Below are positions 23,930 to 32,339 of a stretch of DNA of 64,000 nucleotides, one piece after another. A program made the translations under genes and the position numbers. A model generated the notes under the pieces. That model did not search any database. It had not been told where the DNA came from and saw only the letters and a program-made list of their open reading frames with translations. How positions within the stretch are numbered: position 1 is the stretch's first letter; every line of letters begins with the position of its first letter. The stretch spans positions 1-64,000 of the forward strand of contig NZ_JARUBL010000001.1 in assembly GCF_029626155.1 (NCBI RefSeq). The letters are read 5' to 3'. The stretch is from Solwaraspora sp. WMMD1047. Lineage in GTDB: Bacteria; Actinomycetota; Actinomycetes; Mycobacteriales; Micromonosporaceae.

Positions 23930-25348
23930 ATGGTCATCGACCTCGGGCTGGATCGGCAGCCGCAGCCGCCGGATCCGCCGCGCGGCTGGTGGTGGTCGCG
24001 GCGCCGGCTACGCCCGGTCGCGCTGGGCGCCTGCGGGCTCCTGCTGCTCGGGCTCGCCGGTTCGGTACCGGTCCCACCGCCGGTGCTGCGTCAGGTGGCC
24101 GCCCACCCGATCGACGCCCGCGACCTCGTGGTGATCGGCGACCGGTTGCTGGTGACCTCGATCGACCCCGGTGCGGACCGGGCCGCCCGATGGCTGCTCT
24201 CGGCGTACGAGATGCCCACCGGCCGGCACCTGTGGACAACGCGGTACCAGTCACCGACCGGCGAGCTGACCCGGGTGCGGCGGGCCGGCGACGTCGTGTT
24301 GGTCAACGGGCGGCCGAATTCGGCCGGGGCGGCGTCGACGATCGTGCTCGACGCGACCACCGGCCAGACGAGGTGGATCGCGCCGGCCGCCCTGGTGATC
24401 GCCGGGGACGGCGTAACCGGAGTGGTCACCGAGACCGACGGGCCACCCCAGGCCACGGACAACGCGGCGAACGGCGACCGCGCCACCGACAACGGTGTGG
24501 ACGAGGGCGGCGGCACCACCGCCGACGTGATCAGCGGGACCGCCGGCCCGTCGGACGGGACCGCCGGTGGGGCGGCGGACGCCACCAGTGGCCGGGCCCA
24601 GACGGTACGGGGACTGGATCTCGCCACCGGCCGGGAGCTGTGGCGCACCGTCACCGCCCTCGGTACCGCGGTCCTGGCCGCACCGGACGGCCGGGTGTTG
24701 CTGCTGGACCAGCGCGGCCGGGCCCACCTGCGGGCGGCGCGGGACGGCCGGGTCGAACTGGCCCGGACCGTCTCCGACGGCGGCTCACCGGTGATCCTCG
24801 GCGACAGCCTGTTGCTGCGCGACCGGCGCGGCGGCGAGCCCGGAGTGGTCGCGTACGACCTGGCCACCCTCGACGAGCGGTGGAGCCGGGGCATCCCGGA
24901 TGGTCTCGGCCGGCTGACCGAGTGCGGACCGCTCATCTGCTTCCCGGCCGACCGGAGCATCCTGGCGGTGGACCCGGCCACCGGCGCGGCCGCCTGGCAG
25001 CTGGAACAGACCGACCTCGTCGTCGACTTCGGCAGCTACCTGGTCACCTTCGAGGTGGGTACGAGTGGGAACGGCACCGCCCGGATCGTCCACCCGACCA
25101 CCGGCCGGACCATCGGACCGCTCAGCGACTGGGAGACCGCGCTGGACGGGCGTGGCGACTCGGCGTTCCTCGGGGTCCGGTCGGGCGCCGACGGGCGGAC
25201 CTGGTTCGCCGTCCTGCCGCCGCCGGCCGACGCGCTGCGGGTGCTCGGCACCGTGCCGCAGCGGGTCACCGGCTGCGTCGGCGGCACGGCCAACATCGTC
25301 TGCCGCAACGGCACCGGCTCGCTCGCCATCTGGCGCTACCGGACCTGA
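23930..25348 (+). CDS. Membrane-anchored PQQ-like beta-propeller protein
   Basis: 472 residues. A short cytoplasmic N-terminus with W and R is followed by one hydrophobic helix (about 32-50), then an extracytoplasmic domain. Repeated blades carry '[13 protein letters not shown]', '[13 protein letters not shown]' and '[14 protein letters not shown]', the PQQ-like/quinoprotein-repeat pattern. A disordered D/G/T-rich insertion sits near residues 170-220. No PQQ ligand set is recognisable, so a scaffold role is likelier than an enzyme. Divergent from fdhD. Confidence 0.8.
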   Translation: MVIDLGLDRQPQPPDPPRGWWWSRRRLRPVALGACGLLLLGLAGSVPVPPPVLRQVAAHPIDARDLVVIGDRLLVTSIDPGADRAARWLLSAYEMPTGRHLWTTRYQSPTGELTRVRRAGDVVLVNGRPNSAGAASTIVLDATTGQTRWIAPAALVIAGDGVTGVVTETDGPPQATDNAANGDRATDNGVDEGGGTTADVISGTAGPSDGTAGGAADATSGRAQTVRGLDLATGRELWRTVTALGTAVLAAPDGRVLLLDQRGRAHLRAARDGRVELARTVSDGGSPVILGDSLLLRDRRGGEPGVVAYDLATLDERWSRGIPDGLGRLTECGPLICFPADRSILAVDPATGAAAWQLEQTDLVVDFGSYLVTFEVGTSGNGTARIVHPTTGRTIGPLSDWETALDGRGDSAFLGVRSGADGRTWFAVLPPPADALRVLGTVPQRVTGCVGGTANIVCRNGTGSLAIWRYRT

Positions 25349-25368
25349 GCCCACCCGGGCCGGGCGGC

Positions 25369-25890
25369 TCAGGCCGGGGTGGGGAAGCCGTACCTGATCG
25401 CGTGGTCGGGGTCGGCCGGGTCGATCTGCCGCAGCCCCTCGTCGGCCAGCCGCTTGTTGATCTCCTCCAGGTGGTCCCGGACGAGCTGGGCCTCCTCGTC
25501 GGTGGTCCGGCCCCGGTGCGGCTTGCCGGCGTGCTCCAGGGTGGCGTAGTCGATCTTCTCGGCGGCCTTGCGGGGGGTCTTCGGCGGCCGGACCCGCTCG
25601 GCGGTACGCAGCAGCTGCGCCATCGGCACGTCGGTGGCCAGGGCGTCGAACTCGCTGGCCGTCAAGACCACCCGGCGCGGCTCGCCGCCGCCGTGCGCGT
25701 CGTACAACTCGACCACCGCCACGTCCAGGGCGGCGTCGTCGATGCTCTCCACCTCGGCCGGAGTGGCCTCCAACCGGACCGGGCCGACCACCAGGTCGGG
25801 GTGCTCCAGCACGACGATGCCGACCACCTCGTCGTCGGAGCCCAGCACCTTGCCGCTCAGGTCGGAGACATGAACCGTCTTCTTGCCCAT
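25369..25890 (-). CDS. Hypothetical actinobacterial protein
   Basis: 173 residues, acidic and soluble, no membrane segment. The N-terminus 'KKTVHVSDLSGKVL' has a weak PRC-barrel or beta-rich flavour. The C-terminal 'RTTDEEAQLVRDHLEEINKRLADEGLRQIDPADPDHAIRYGF' looks like a helical DNA- or partner-binding module. The N-terminus is only vaguely like the dimerisation region of Lsr2, and I do not assign that family. It is convergent with the upstream propeller gene. Confidence 0.7.
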   Translation of the reverse strand: MGKKTVHVSDLSGKVLGSDDEVVGIVVLEHPDLVVGPVRLEATPAEVESIDDAALDVAVVELYDAHGGGEPRRVVLTASEFDALATDVPMAQLLRTAERVRPPKTPRKAAEKIDYATLEHAGKPHRGRTTDEEAQLVRDHLEEINKRLADEGLRQIDPADPDHAIRYGFPTPA

Positions 25891-26068
25891 CCGGGAACCT
25901 TCTCCTGTCGCCGCTGCCGGTGGCCCGGCTCGCTGCCACCGGACCGGGAGAAGAAGTTACCCGACAGGTGTGCGAACCGCCCGCCAGGAAACGCGTCGCC
26001 GCCCGGATGTGGTGTACTCCTCCGCCCCATCCAGAGCGATCCTTGCCGGTCGGCACTAACCTGACGGG

Positions 26069-26740
26069 GTGGGCGGGCATGGAGACTTCGTGGTGGATGA
26101 ACGACTGGGACACCGCGACACCTCACTTGTCGCCGGGACGTTCGGCGCCGTGGTGCTGGGCGGCGGCGCGGCCCGGCGGATGGGCGGCGTCGACAAACCC
26201 GGGGTGGCGGTCGGTGGGTTGCCGATGCGGGACCGGGTGCTGGCCGCCGCGGCCGGCGCGTCACCGCTGGTGCTTGTCGGCCCACCGGTGGACGTGCCGC
26301 CGGGAGTCCTGGTCACCCGCGAGGACCCGCCCGGCGGCGGCCCGGTCGCCGCGACCGCGGCCGGCCTCGCGGCGCTCGGACCGCCGGCGGACGCCCCGGA
26401 GTTCGTGGCGCTGCTCGCCGCCGACCTGCCGCTGCTGACCGCCGGAGCGGTCCGGCTACTCACCGACGAACTGGTCCGCACCTCCGCCGACGGGGTGGTC
26501 TACCTGGACGGCGCGGGCCGGCGGCAGCCGCTGTGCGGGGTGTGGCGGACGGCGGCGCTGCGCTCGGCGTTGGACCGGCTGGCCCAGGAGCGCGGCGGCG
26601 ACCTCACCGGCGCGGCCATGCACACCCTGCTCGCCAGCCTGACCGTCGCCGAGCTGCGGTGGACCCGGCCCGGGCCGCCGCCCTGGTTCGACGTCGACAC
26701 CGGCGACGACGTCCGCCGCGCCGAGGAATGGACCCGATGA
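26069..26740 (+). CDS. mobA: Molybdenum cofactor guanylyltransferase MobA
   Basis: 223 residues. The signature 'AVVLGGGAARRMGGVDKP' (about residues 27-44) is the nucleotide-binding loop of MobA/IspD-like nucleotidyltransferases. 'ALLAADLPLLTAGAVRLL' holds the metal-binding aspartate. MobA joins GMP to molybdopterin, giving the MGD form needed by the FdhF/YdeP-type enzyme nearby. The first 25 residues lack similarity, so a later start is possible. It overlaps the DUF6457 gene (ATGA). Confidence 0.9.
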   Translation: MGGHGDFVVDERLGHRDTSLVAGTFGAVVLGGGAARRMGGVDKPGVAVGGLPMRDRVLAAAAGASPLVLVGPPVDVPPGVLVTREDPPGGGPVAATAAGLAALGPPADAPEFVALLAADLPLLTAGAVRLLTDELVRTSADGVVYLDGAGRRQPLCGVWRTAALRSALDRLAQERGGDLTGAAMHTLLASLTVAELRWTRPGPPPWFDVDTGDDVRRAEEWTR

Positions 26741-27075
26741 CCCCGAACCAGCCAGAGCAGCCCGCGACGGCGGAAAGACCGGCGACGGCAGGGAAACCGG
26801 CGACGGCAGGGAAACCGGCGACGGCGGGACAGCAGGCGATGCCGGGCTGGGTGGCGCTGGCCGCCGGCGAACTGGGTCTCGACCCGGCCGACGTGGACGT
26901 GCCGATGGTGCTCGACCTGGCCCGCGACGTCGCGCATCACGTCCTGCGGCCCGGCGCGCCGGTCACCGCGTACCTGCTCGGGGTTGCGACCGGACGCGGC
27001 GCGGACCCGGCGGAGGCCGCCGCCCGGCTCGCCGCGCTGGCCAGAGCCTGGCCAGCCGACGACGCCGAAAGGTGA
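26737..27075 (+). CDS. DUF6457-type small protein coupled to mobA
   Basis: 112 residues from an ATG overlapping the mobA stop. The first 35 residues are a repeat-encoded linker. The domain proper is 'WVALAAGELGLDPADVDVPMVLDLARDVAHHVLRPGAPVTAYLLGVATGRG' (about 38-88). Proteins of this kind occur next to or fused to actinobacterial MobA, so a role in molybdopterin guanylylation or insertion is plausible but unproven. Confidence 0.8.
   Translation: MTPNQPEQPATAERPATAGKPATAGKPATAGQQAMPGWVALAAGELGLDPADVDVPMVLDLARDVAHHVLRPGAPVTAYLLGVATGRGADPAEAAARLAALARAWPADDAER
26764..26835 (+). repeat. Four tandem 18-bp repeats in the mobA-coupled gene
   Basis: Four direct copies of GCGACGGCAGGGAAACCG or close variants; the second and third are identical. 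In frame they encode a repeated P-A-T-A-G-K linker. Copy number could vary by slippage without breaking the frame. Confidence 0.85.
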
Positions 27076-27142
27076 CCCTCAGCGATTCGTCAGATCTTCC
27101 CCAAGTCTTGAGCAGCCAGATTCCGGAAGCTGTTACCGGGTC

Positions 27143-28570
27143 ATGAACCGTGGGCCCGGACTGTCGATCGAAGGGCTATCGCAAGTGAGAACGCGCCAGG
27201 GCTCTGTTGCCGACGACGGGACGACCGCGGTCCGGGCGCCGGTGACATCGACGAGAACCTTCCACTCGCGCCAGGTCGCGCGCGTGGTGACCGTTGCCTT
27301 CCTGCTGATCAACGCCGTCATCATCCACGCGATGTTCCTCTCGCCCGAGCGTCCGGCGTACAACGTTCTGGGTTCGGTCGGTCGTCTCCTCGGGTTGTAT
27401 CTGGCTTTCGCGATGGTCGTGCAACTGCTGCTGATCGCCCGGCTGCCGTTGCTGGACCGTGGCTTCGGGATGGATCACCTCACCGTCTGGCACCGGTGGA
27501 CCGGGTTCGCGGTCTTCTGGGTCGCCGTGCTGCACCCCGTCTGCGTGGTGCTGGGCTTCGCCACCGTCAGCGACATCTCGTTCCTGCGGCAGACGGCCAT
27601 CCTGTCCGAGCAGCTACCGGTCGTGCTGGGAATGATCGCGGTCGCCCTGATCATCGTCGTGGTCGCCTTCTCGGTGCAGGCCGCCCGGAAACGACTGCCG
27701 TACGAGGTCTGGCACGCCGTCCATCTGTTGCTGTACGCGGTGGTCCTGCTCGCCGTGATCCACCAGGTGTACGAGGGCACCGCGTTCACCAGCAGCCCGC
27801 TGCGGCAGCTCTACTGGTGGGGTCTCTGGGCCTTCGCCATCGGTGCCCTGCTCACCGGCCGGCTGCTCCTCCCGCTGGTCCGCAACGCCCGGCACGCGCT
27901 GCGGGTCGCCGCCGTGGTCCCCGAGCCGGACAACGCGGTGTCGGTGCACATCACCGGCCGGAACCTGCATCTGCTGCCCGCCCGCGCCGGGCAGTTCTTC
28001 CTGTGGCGGTTCCCCGGGCACAACCCGTGGTGGCAGGTCAACCCGTTCTCCCTCTCCGCCGCCCCGGACGGCCGTTCCCTGCGGCTGACCGCGAAGGGCG
28101 TCGGCACCACCAGCACCGGGCTGCGGGCCATCCGGGTCGGCACCCGGGTCTTCGCGGAGGGACCGTACGGCGCGCTCACCGCCTCGCAGCGCGTCCGCGA
28201 CGCCACCCTGCTGATCGCCGGCGGGATCGGTATCACCCCGATCCGGGCTCTGCTGGAGGACCCGGACCTGACCGACGTGGTCGTCCTCTACCGGGTCCGG
28301 GACACGGCGAACGCGGTCTTCGGCGGCGAGCTGCACAACCTCGCCCAGAGCCGGGGCGCCCGACTGCACCTGTTGACCGGCCGCACCGGACCCGACAACA
28401 ACCCGTTCGCTCCGGCCAACCTGACCGGGCTCGTACCCGATATCACCGAGCGTGACATCTTCATCTGCGGGCCGCCGGCACTCACCGTGGCCGTGCTGGC
28501 GACGCTGCGGCAGCTCGGAGTGCCGAAGCGCCAGATCCACGCGGAGCTGTTCCGCCTTGCCGGCGGGTGA
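27143..28570 (+). CDS. Ferric-reductase-like transmembrane flavoprotein (FAD/NAD(P)H oxidoreductase)
   Basis: 475 residues. Helices between about residues 45 and 255 form the ferric-reductase transmembrane domain, with haem-ligand-type histidines in 'MDHLTVWHRWTGFAVFWVAVLHPVCVV' and 'YEVWHAVHLLLYAVVLLAVIHQVY'. An FAD-binding barrel ('WWQVNPFSLSAAP') and an NAD(P)-binding domain ('LLIAGGIGITPIRALLEDP', 'IFICGPPALTVAVLATLRQLG') follow. There is no C-terminal 2Fe-2S domain. It would move electrons from NAD(P)H across the membrane. The start is uncertain; a GTG at 27184 is possible. Confidence 0.88.
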   Translation: MNRGPGLSIEGLSQVRTRQGSVADDGTTAVRAPVTSTRTFHSRQVARVVTVAFLLINAVIIHAMFLSPERPAYNVLGSVGRLLGLYLAFAMVVQLLLIARLPLLDRGFGMDHLTVWHRWTGFAVFWVAVLHPVCVVLGFATVSDISFLRQTAILSEQLPVVLGMIAVALIIVVVAFSVQAARKRLPYEVWHAVHLLLYAVVLLAVIHQVYEGTAFTSSPLRQLYWWGLWAFAIGALLTGRLLLPLVRNARHALRVAAVVPEPDNAVSVHITGRNLHLLPARAGQFFLWRFPGHNPWWQVNPFSLSAAPDGRSLRLTAKGVGTTSTGLRAIRVGTRVFAEGPYGALTASQRVRDATLLIAGGIGITPIRALLEDPDLTDVVVLYRVRDTANAVFGGELHNLAQSRGARLHLLTGRTGPDNNPFAPANLTGLVPDITERDIFICGPPALTVAVLATLRQLGVPKRQIHAELFRLAGG

Positions 28571-28771
28571 GTACCTCGGCCCGCGTCCGGACCGCCGACC
28601 CGCTACCCCCGATCAACTGCCAGCTCGACCGGCCGCCCGGACCGGGGTGCCGATGGCGATCACCCGCCGGTCGAATGACCCGAAGTGGTGCACCTCGCCA
28701 GTCATCGCTGTGAACTCTAGAGTCGCCGTCGACCGGGGGCATCGACTCCGAACCAGCCGGTGGGACGCTTG

Positions 28772-31048
28772 TCATGGGGCAGGCGCCGGCTCCAGGCGTA
28801 CGATGATCTGCTTTGAGGTCGGGGTCTGCGAGCCGGCGGCGGTCGAGTCGAGCGGGACCAGGACGTTGGCCTCCGGGAAGTAGCTCGCGGCGCAGCCGCG
28901 AGCCGACGGGTAACCGATCACCCGGAAGCCCTCGGCCCGGCGTTCCGTCCCGTCGGACCACTCCGACACCAGGTCGACCAGCGCGCCGTCGGCGACGCCG
29001 AGCGCGGCCAGGTCGTCCGGGTTGACGAAGACCACCCGCCGGCCGCCCCGCACCCCCCGGTAACGGTCGTCCATCCCGTAGATCGTGGTGTTGTACTGGT
29101 CGTGGCTGCGGATGGTCTGCAGCAGCAGCCGGCCCGGCGGCACCTCGATCACGGTAAGCGGGCTGACCGTGAAGTTGGCCCGCCCGGAGGCGGTCGGGAA
29201 GGTGAGCCGGTCGCGCGGCGGATGCGGCAGCGTGAAGCCGGCCGGGTCGCCGACCCGGGCCTCGAAGTCGGTGAAGCCGGGCACCACCTCCGCGATCAAC
29301 GCCCGGACCGTCCGGTAGTCGGCCTCGAAGGACTCCCACGGGATCGGCGACTCGGGCAGCAGCCGGCGGCCCAGCCGGGACACGATCGCCACCTCGGAGA
29401 GCAGCGCGTCGGAGGCCGGCGCGAGCCGGCCCCGCGAGGCGTGCACGGCCGACATCGAGTCCTCCACCGTGACGAACTGGTCGCCGCCGGCCTGCCGGTC
29501 CCGTTCGGTCCGCCCCAGGCAGGGCAGGATCAGCGAGGTTTCGCCGGGCACCACGTGCGAGCGGTTCAGCTTCGTCGACACGTGCACGGTGAGCGCGCAG
29601 GAGCGCAACCCGGCCAGGGTGACGGCGGTGTCCGGGGTGGCCGCCGCGAAGTTGCCGCCGAGCGCCACGAAGACCTTGAGCCGCCCGTCGCGCATCGCCC
29701 GGATGGTGTCCACAGTGTCGTAACCGGGGCGGGGTGGCACGGCGAACCCGAGGGTCGCGCCGAGCGCGGCCGTCCACGGCGGCGGGAGGTGGTGGATGCC
29801 CATCGTCCGGTCGCCCTGCACGTTCGAGTGGCCGCGTACCGGGCAGAGGCCGGCGCCGGGCCTGCCGAGCATGCCGCGCAGCAGCTGCACGTTGACGATC
29901 TCGCGGATCGCCGCCACCGAGTCGCGGCGCTGGGTCAGCCCCATCGCCCAGCAGACGATCGTCGCCTCGGAGTCGGCGAAGAGCCGGGCCGTGGCCTCGA
30001 TCTCTTCGCGGGACAGCCCGGTCGCCGTCGCCACCTGGGCCCAATCGAGGGTACGCAGCGACGCCGCGTACTCCGAAAAGCCGGCGGTGTACGCCTCGAC
30101 GAACGAGGTGTCGACCGCACCCCACTCGACCAGCAGCGCGCCGATGGCCTGGAAGAGGGCGTGGTCGCCGCCGACCCGGATCCGCAGGAACCGGTCGGCC
30201 AGCGCGGTGCCGCCGCCGATCAGGCCCTTGGCCCGCTGCGGGTTGCGGAACCGGATCAGGCCGGCCTCGGGCAGCGGGTTGACCGCGACCACCTTCGCGC
30301 CGGCCTGCTTGGCCCGTTCCAGGGCGGAGAGCATCCGGGGATGGTTGGTGCCCGGGTTCTGGCCGACCACCACGATCAGTTTCGCCCGGTGGATGTCGTC
30401 CAGGGTGACCGAGCCCTTGCCGATGCCGATGGTGCCGGTGAGCGCGACCCCGGACGACTCGTGGCACATGTTCGAGCAGTCCGGCAGGTTGTTGGTGCCG
30501 TACGCCCGGACCAGCAGCTGGTAGAGGAAGGCGGCCTCGTTGGAGGTGCGGCCGGAGGCGTAGAAGGCGGCCTCGTCGGGCGCCACCGACCGCAGCCCAT
30601 CGGCGGCGAGGGCGAACGCGTCGTCCCAGGAGATCGGGGTGTAGTGGTCGGCGCCGGGCCGGCGGACCATCGGGGTGGTGAGCCGGCCCTGCTGGCCGAG
30701 CCAGTGGTCGGAGCGTTCGGCGAGGGCGGCGATGGAGTGTTCGGCGAAGAACTCCGGGGTGATCCGGCGCAGCGTCGCCTCCTCGGCGACGGCCTTGGCG
30801 CCGTTCTCGCAGAACTCGGCGTGCGCGCGGTGGGCGGGCGCCGGTTCCGGCCAGGCGCAGCCCGGGCAGTCGAACCCGCCGGGCTGGTTGACGTTGGCCA
30901 GGGTGAGCGCGGTACGGCGTACCCCCATCTGGGACAGGCCGGCGGCGAGGCCGTGCGCCACCCCGGGCAGCCCGGCGGAGGTGCGCTCCGGCTCGCCGAT
31001 CCGCAGGTCGCGGTCGCCCGCGTCGTCGCGGGGTGCTCTTCTCGCCAT
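28772..31048 (-). CDS. FdhF/YdeP-family molybdopterin oxidoreductase
   Basis: 758 residues. 'GFDCPGCAWPEP' near residue 58 is the residual cysteine region of the YdeP branch. 'FYASGRTSNEAAFLYQLLVRAYGTNNLPDCSNMCHESSG' binds the cofactor, as do 'VVVGQNPGTNHPRML' and 'GRPGAGLCPVRGHSNVQGDRTMG'. 'LLQTIRSHDQYNTTIYGMDDRYRG' starts the dinucleotide-binding C-terminal domain. The family needs bis-MGD, matching mobA and fdhD upstream. The reaction is uncertain: formate dehydrogenase activity is proven only for some relatives. No signal peptide, so it should be cytoplasmic. Confidence 0.93.
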   Translation of the reverse strand: MARRAPRDDAGDRDLRIGEPERTSAGLPGVAHGLAAGLSQMGVRRTALTLANVNQPGGFDCPGCAWPEPAPAHRAHAEFCENGAKAVAEEATLRRITPEFFAEHSIAALAERSDHWLGQQGRLTTPMVRRPGADHYTPISWDDAFALAADGLRSVAPDEAAFYASGRTSNEAAFLYQLLVRAYGTNNLPDCSNMCHESSGVALTGTIGIGKGSVTLDDIHRAKLIVVVGQNPGTNHPRMLSALERAKQAGAKVVAVNPLPEAGLIRFRNPQRAKGLIGGGTALADRFLRIRVGGDHALFQAIGALLVEWGAVDTSFVEAYTAGFSEYAASLRTLDWAQVATATGLSREEIEATARLFADSEATIVCWAMGLTQRRDSVAAIREIVNVQLLRGMLGRPGAGLCPVRGHSNVQGDRTMGIHHLPPPWTAALGATLGFAVPPRPGYDTVDTIRAMRDGRLKVFVALGGNFAAATPDTAVTLAGLRSCALTVHVSTKLNRSHVVPGETSLILPCLGRTERDRQAGGDQFVTVEDSMSAVHASRGRLAPASDALLSEVAIVSRLGRRLLPESPIPWESFEADYRTVRALIAEVVPGFTDFEARVGDPAGFTLPHPPRDRLTFPTASGRANFTVSPLTVIEVPPGRLLLQTIRSHDQYNTTIYGMDDRYRGVRGGRRVVFVNPDDLAALGVADGALVDLVSEWSDGTERRAEGFRVIGYPSARGCAASYFPEANVLVPLDSTAAGSQTPTSKQIIVRLEPAPAP

Positions 31049-31217
31049 TCCTGCACCGTCTCACGTCGGCGTCGGCGGGTCGACCGTCAGTTGGTGGCCG
31101 CTTGGCCGTGTGTGCCCTACGTCACCGGACCTCTCCGCTCTGTGTCTGTTGGCGGTCCGCCCTATCCCGTTCGATGACAGCGCTCGGTAGGGTGTCCCGT
31201 GACGGACGGAGGCGATC

Positions 31218-32339
31218 ATGACGGCAGACCACCCCCCGGCGCCGGACGGCCAGCAGATCGAAGGCACCGGGCCTGACCTGCCCGGACCGGACTTTCACGA
31301 ACCGATCCTGCTGGACGAGCCGAGCACCGCCGACCTGCGGGCCAAGGTGACCCAGGCGTGGCAGGAGTTCGCGCGGGCGCTGGCCGGTCGGCTGCGCGGG
31401 TTGCCGGTGGGCGCGCAGATCGAGCTGACCCTCGACCCGACCGCCTCGGGCACCGGCGACGCCGTCTACTCGGTCAGCCTCCAGGTCGGCGACGAGGGCC
31501 GGGTGCTCGGCCGGGCGGTCGGCAACGCGGTGTTGCCGCAGGGCTACCGGCTGGACCGTCCGGCGGTCGCCGACATGGTGGCCCTCGGCTGGTCGCCGCC
31601 GGGCGTGGTCGAGGGGTCGGGTGAACACTTCGGCCTGGCCGGTCGCACCGCCGAGGCGGTCGGGCTGGCCACCACGGTGTCCCGGACGATGCGCGACGTC
31701 TACGGCGCCCCGCACCCGGCGTTCCTGGTCTTCCTGGTGCACGACGCGGACGACCAGCCGCTCGCGGTGGAGCCACTCGGCACCGCCCGGCCCGAGTTCG
31801 TCCCGGGCGCCGACGGCGACGGCGGGCTGGACGAGGAGTTGGGGCAGGTGCCGAGCGGCCCGGCGGCCGACGACACGATCGGGCTGGAGGACCGGGTCCG
31901 CACCGTGGTCTCGGCGATGCTGAAGACGCCGGCGGACCAGCTCCAGGTGGACACCGACGGCGACATCGGCATCCGGGCCGGCTCGGCGATGGTCTTCGTC
32001 CGGGTCCGCGACAACCCGCCGCTGGTGGACGTCTTCTCGCCGGTGCTGACCGAGGTCGAGCCGACCGAGCAGCTCTACGTCAAGCTTTCCGAGCTGACCA
32101 ACCGGATGCCGATCGGGCGGCTGTACTGCACGAACGACACGGTCTGGGCGTCGGTCCCGGTCTTCGGCCGGAACTTCCAGGCCACCCACCTGATGCTCGC
32201 CGTGCAGGTGATGACGGGGCTCGCCGACGAGTTGGACGACCGGTTGCACGGCGAGTTCGGCGGCAAGCGGTTCTTCGGCGAGGGCGACAAGCCGGCCAAC
32301 CGCGGTCCTGGCGAGCACCGCACCGGGATGTACCTCTAG
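31218..32339 (+). CDS. YbjN/T3SS-chaperone-like domain protein
   Basis: 373 residues, soluble. Residues about 225-345 ('LEDRVRTVVSAMLKTPADQLQVDTDGDIGIRAGSAMVFVRV' to 'FQATHLMLAVQVMTGLADELDDRLHGEFGGKRF') show the YbjN-like fold seen in many actinobacterial proteins. The N-terminal half holds a separate domain without a name I can support. ATG at 31218 with GGAGGCGATC upstream. It is divergent from the oxidoreductase and ends overlapping the 3' end of the propeller lipoprotein gene. Confidence 0.75.
   Translation: MTADHPPAPDGQQIEGTGPDLPGPDFHEPILLDEPSTADLRAKVTQAWQEFARALAGRLRGLPVGAQIELTLDPTASGTGDAVYSVSLQVGDEGRVLGRAVGNAVLPQGYRLDRPAVADMVALGWSPPGVVEGSGEHFGLAGRTAEAVGLATTVSRTMRDVYGAPHPAFLVFLVHDADDQPLAVEPLGTARPEFVPGADGDGGLDEELGQVPSGPAADDTIGLEDRVRTVVSAMLKTPADQLQVDTDGDIGIRAGSAMVFVRVRDNPPLVDVFSPVLTEVEPTEQLYVKLSELTNRMPIGRLYCTNDTVWASVPVFGRNFQATHLMLAVQVMTGLADELDDRLHGEFGGKRFFGEGDKPANRGPGEHRTGMYL

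Noticed and set aside
23989-26064. 691-codon open frame overlapping the propeller gene
   Set aside because: Out-of-frame shadow of 23930-25348 and of the convergent gene at 25369-25890; arginine/proline/glycine-rich with no domain.
28482-31064. 860-codon minus-strand frame overlapping the molybdopterin oxidoreductase
   Set aside because: Shifted shadow of the real 758-residue gene in the same region, arginine- and glycine-rich without motifs.
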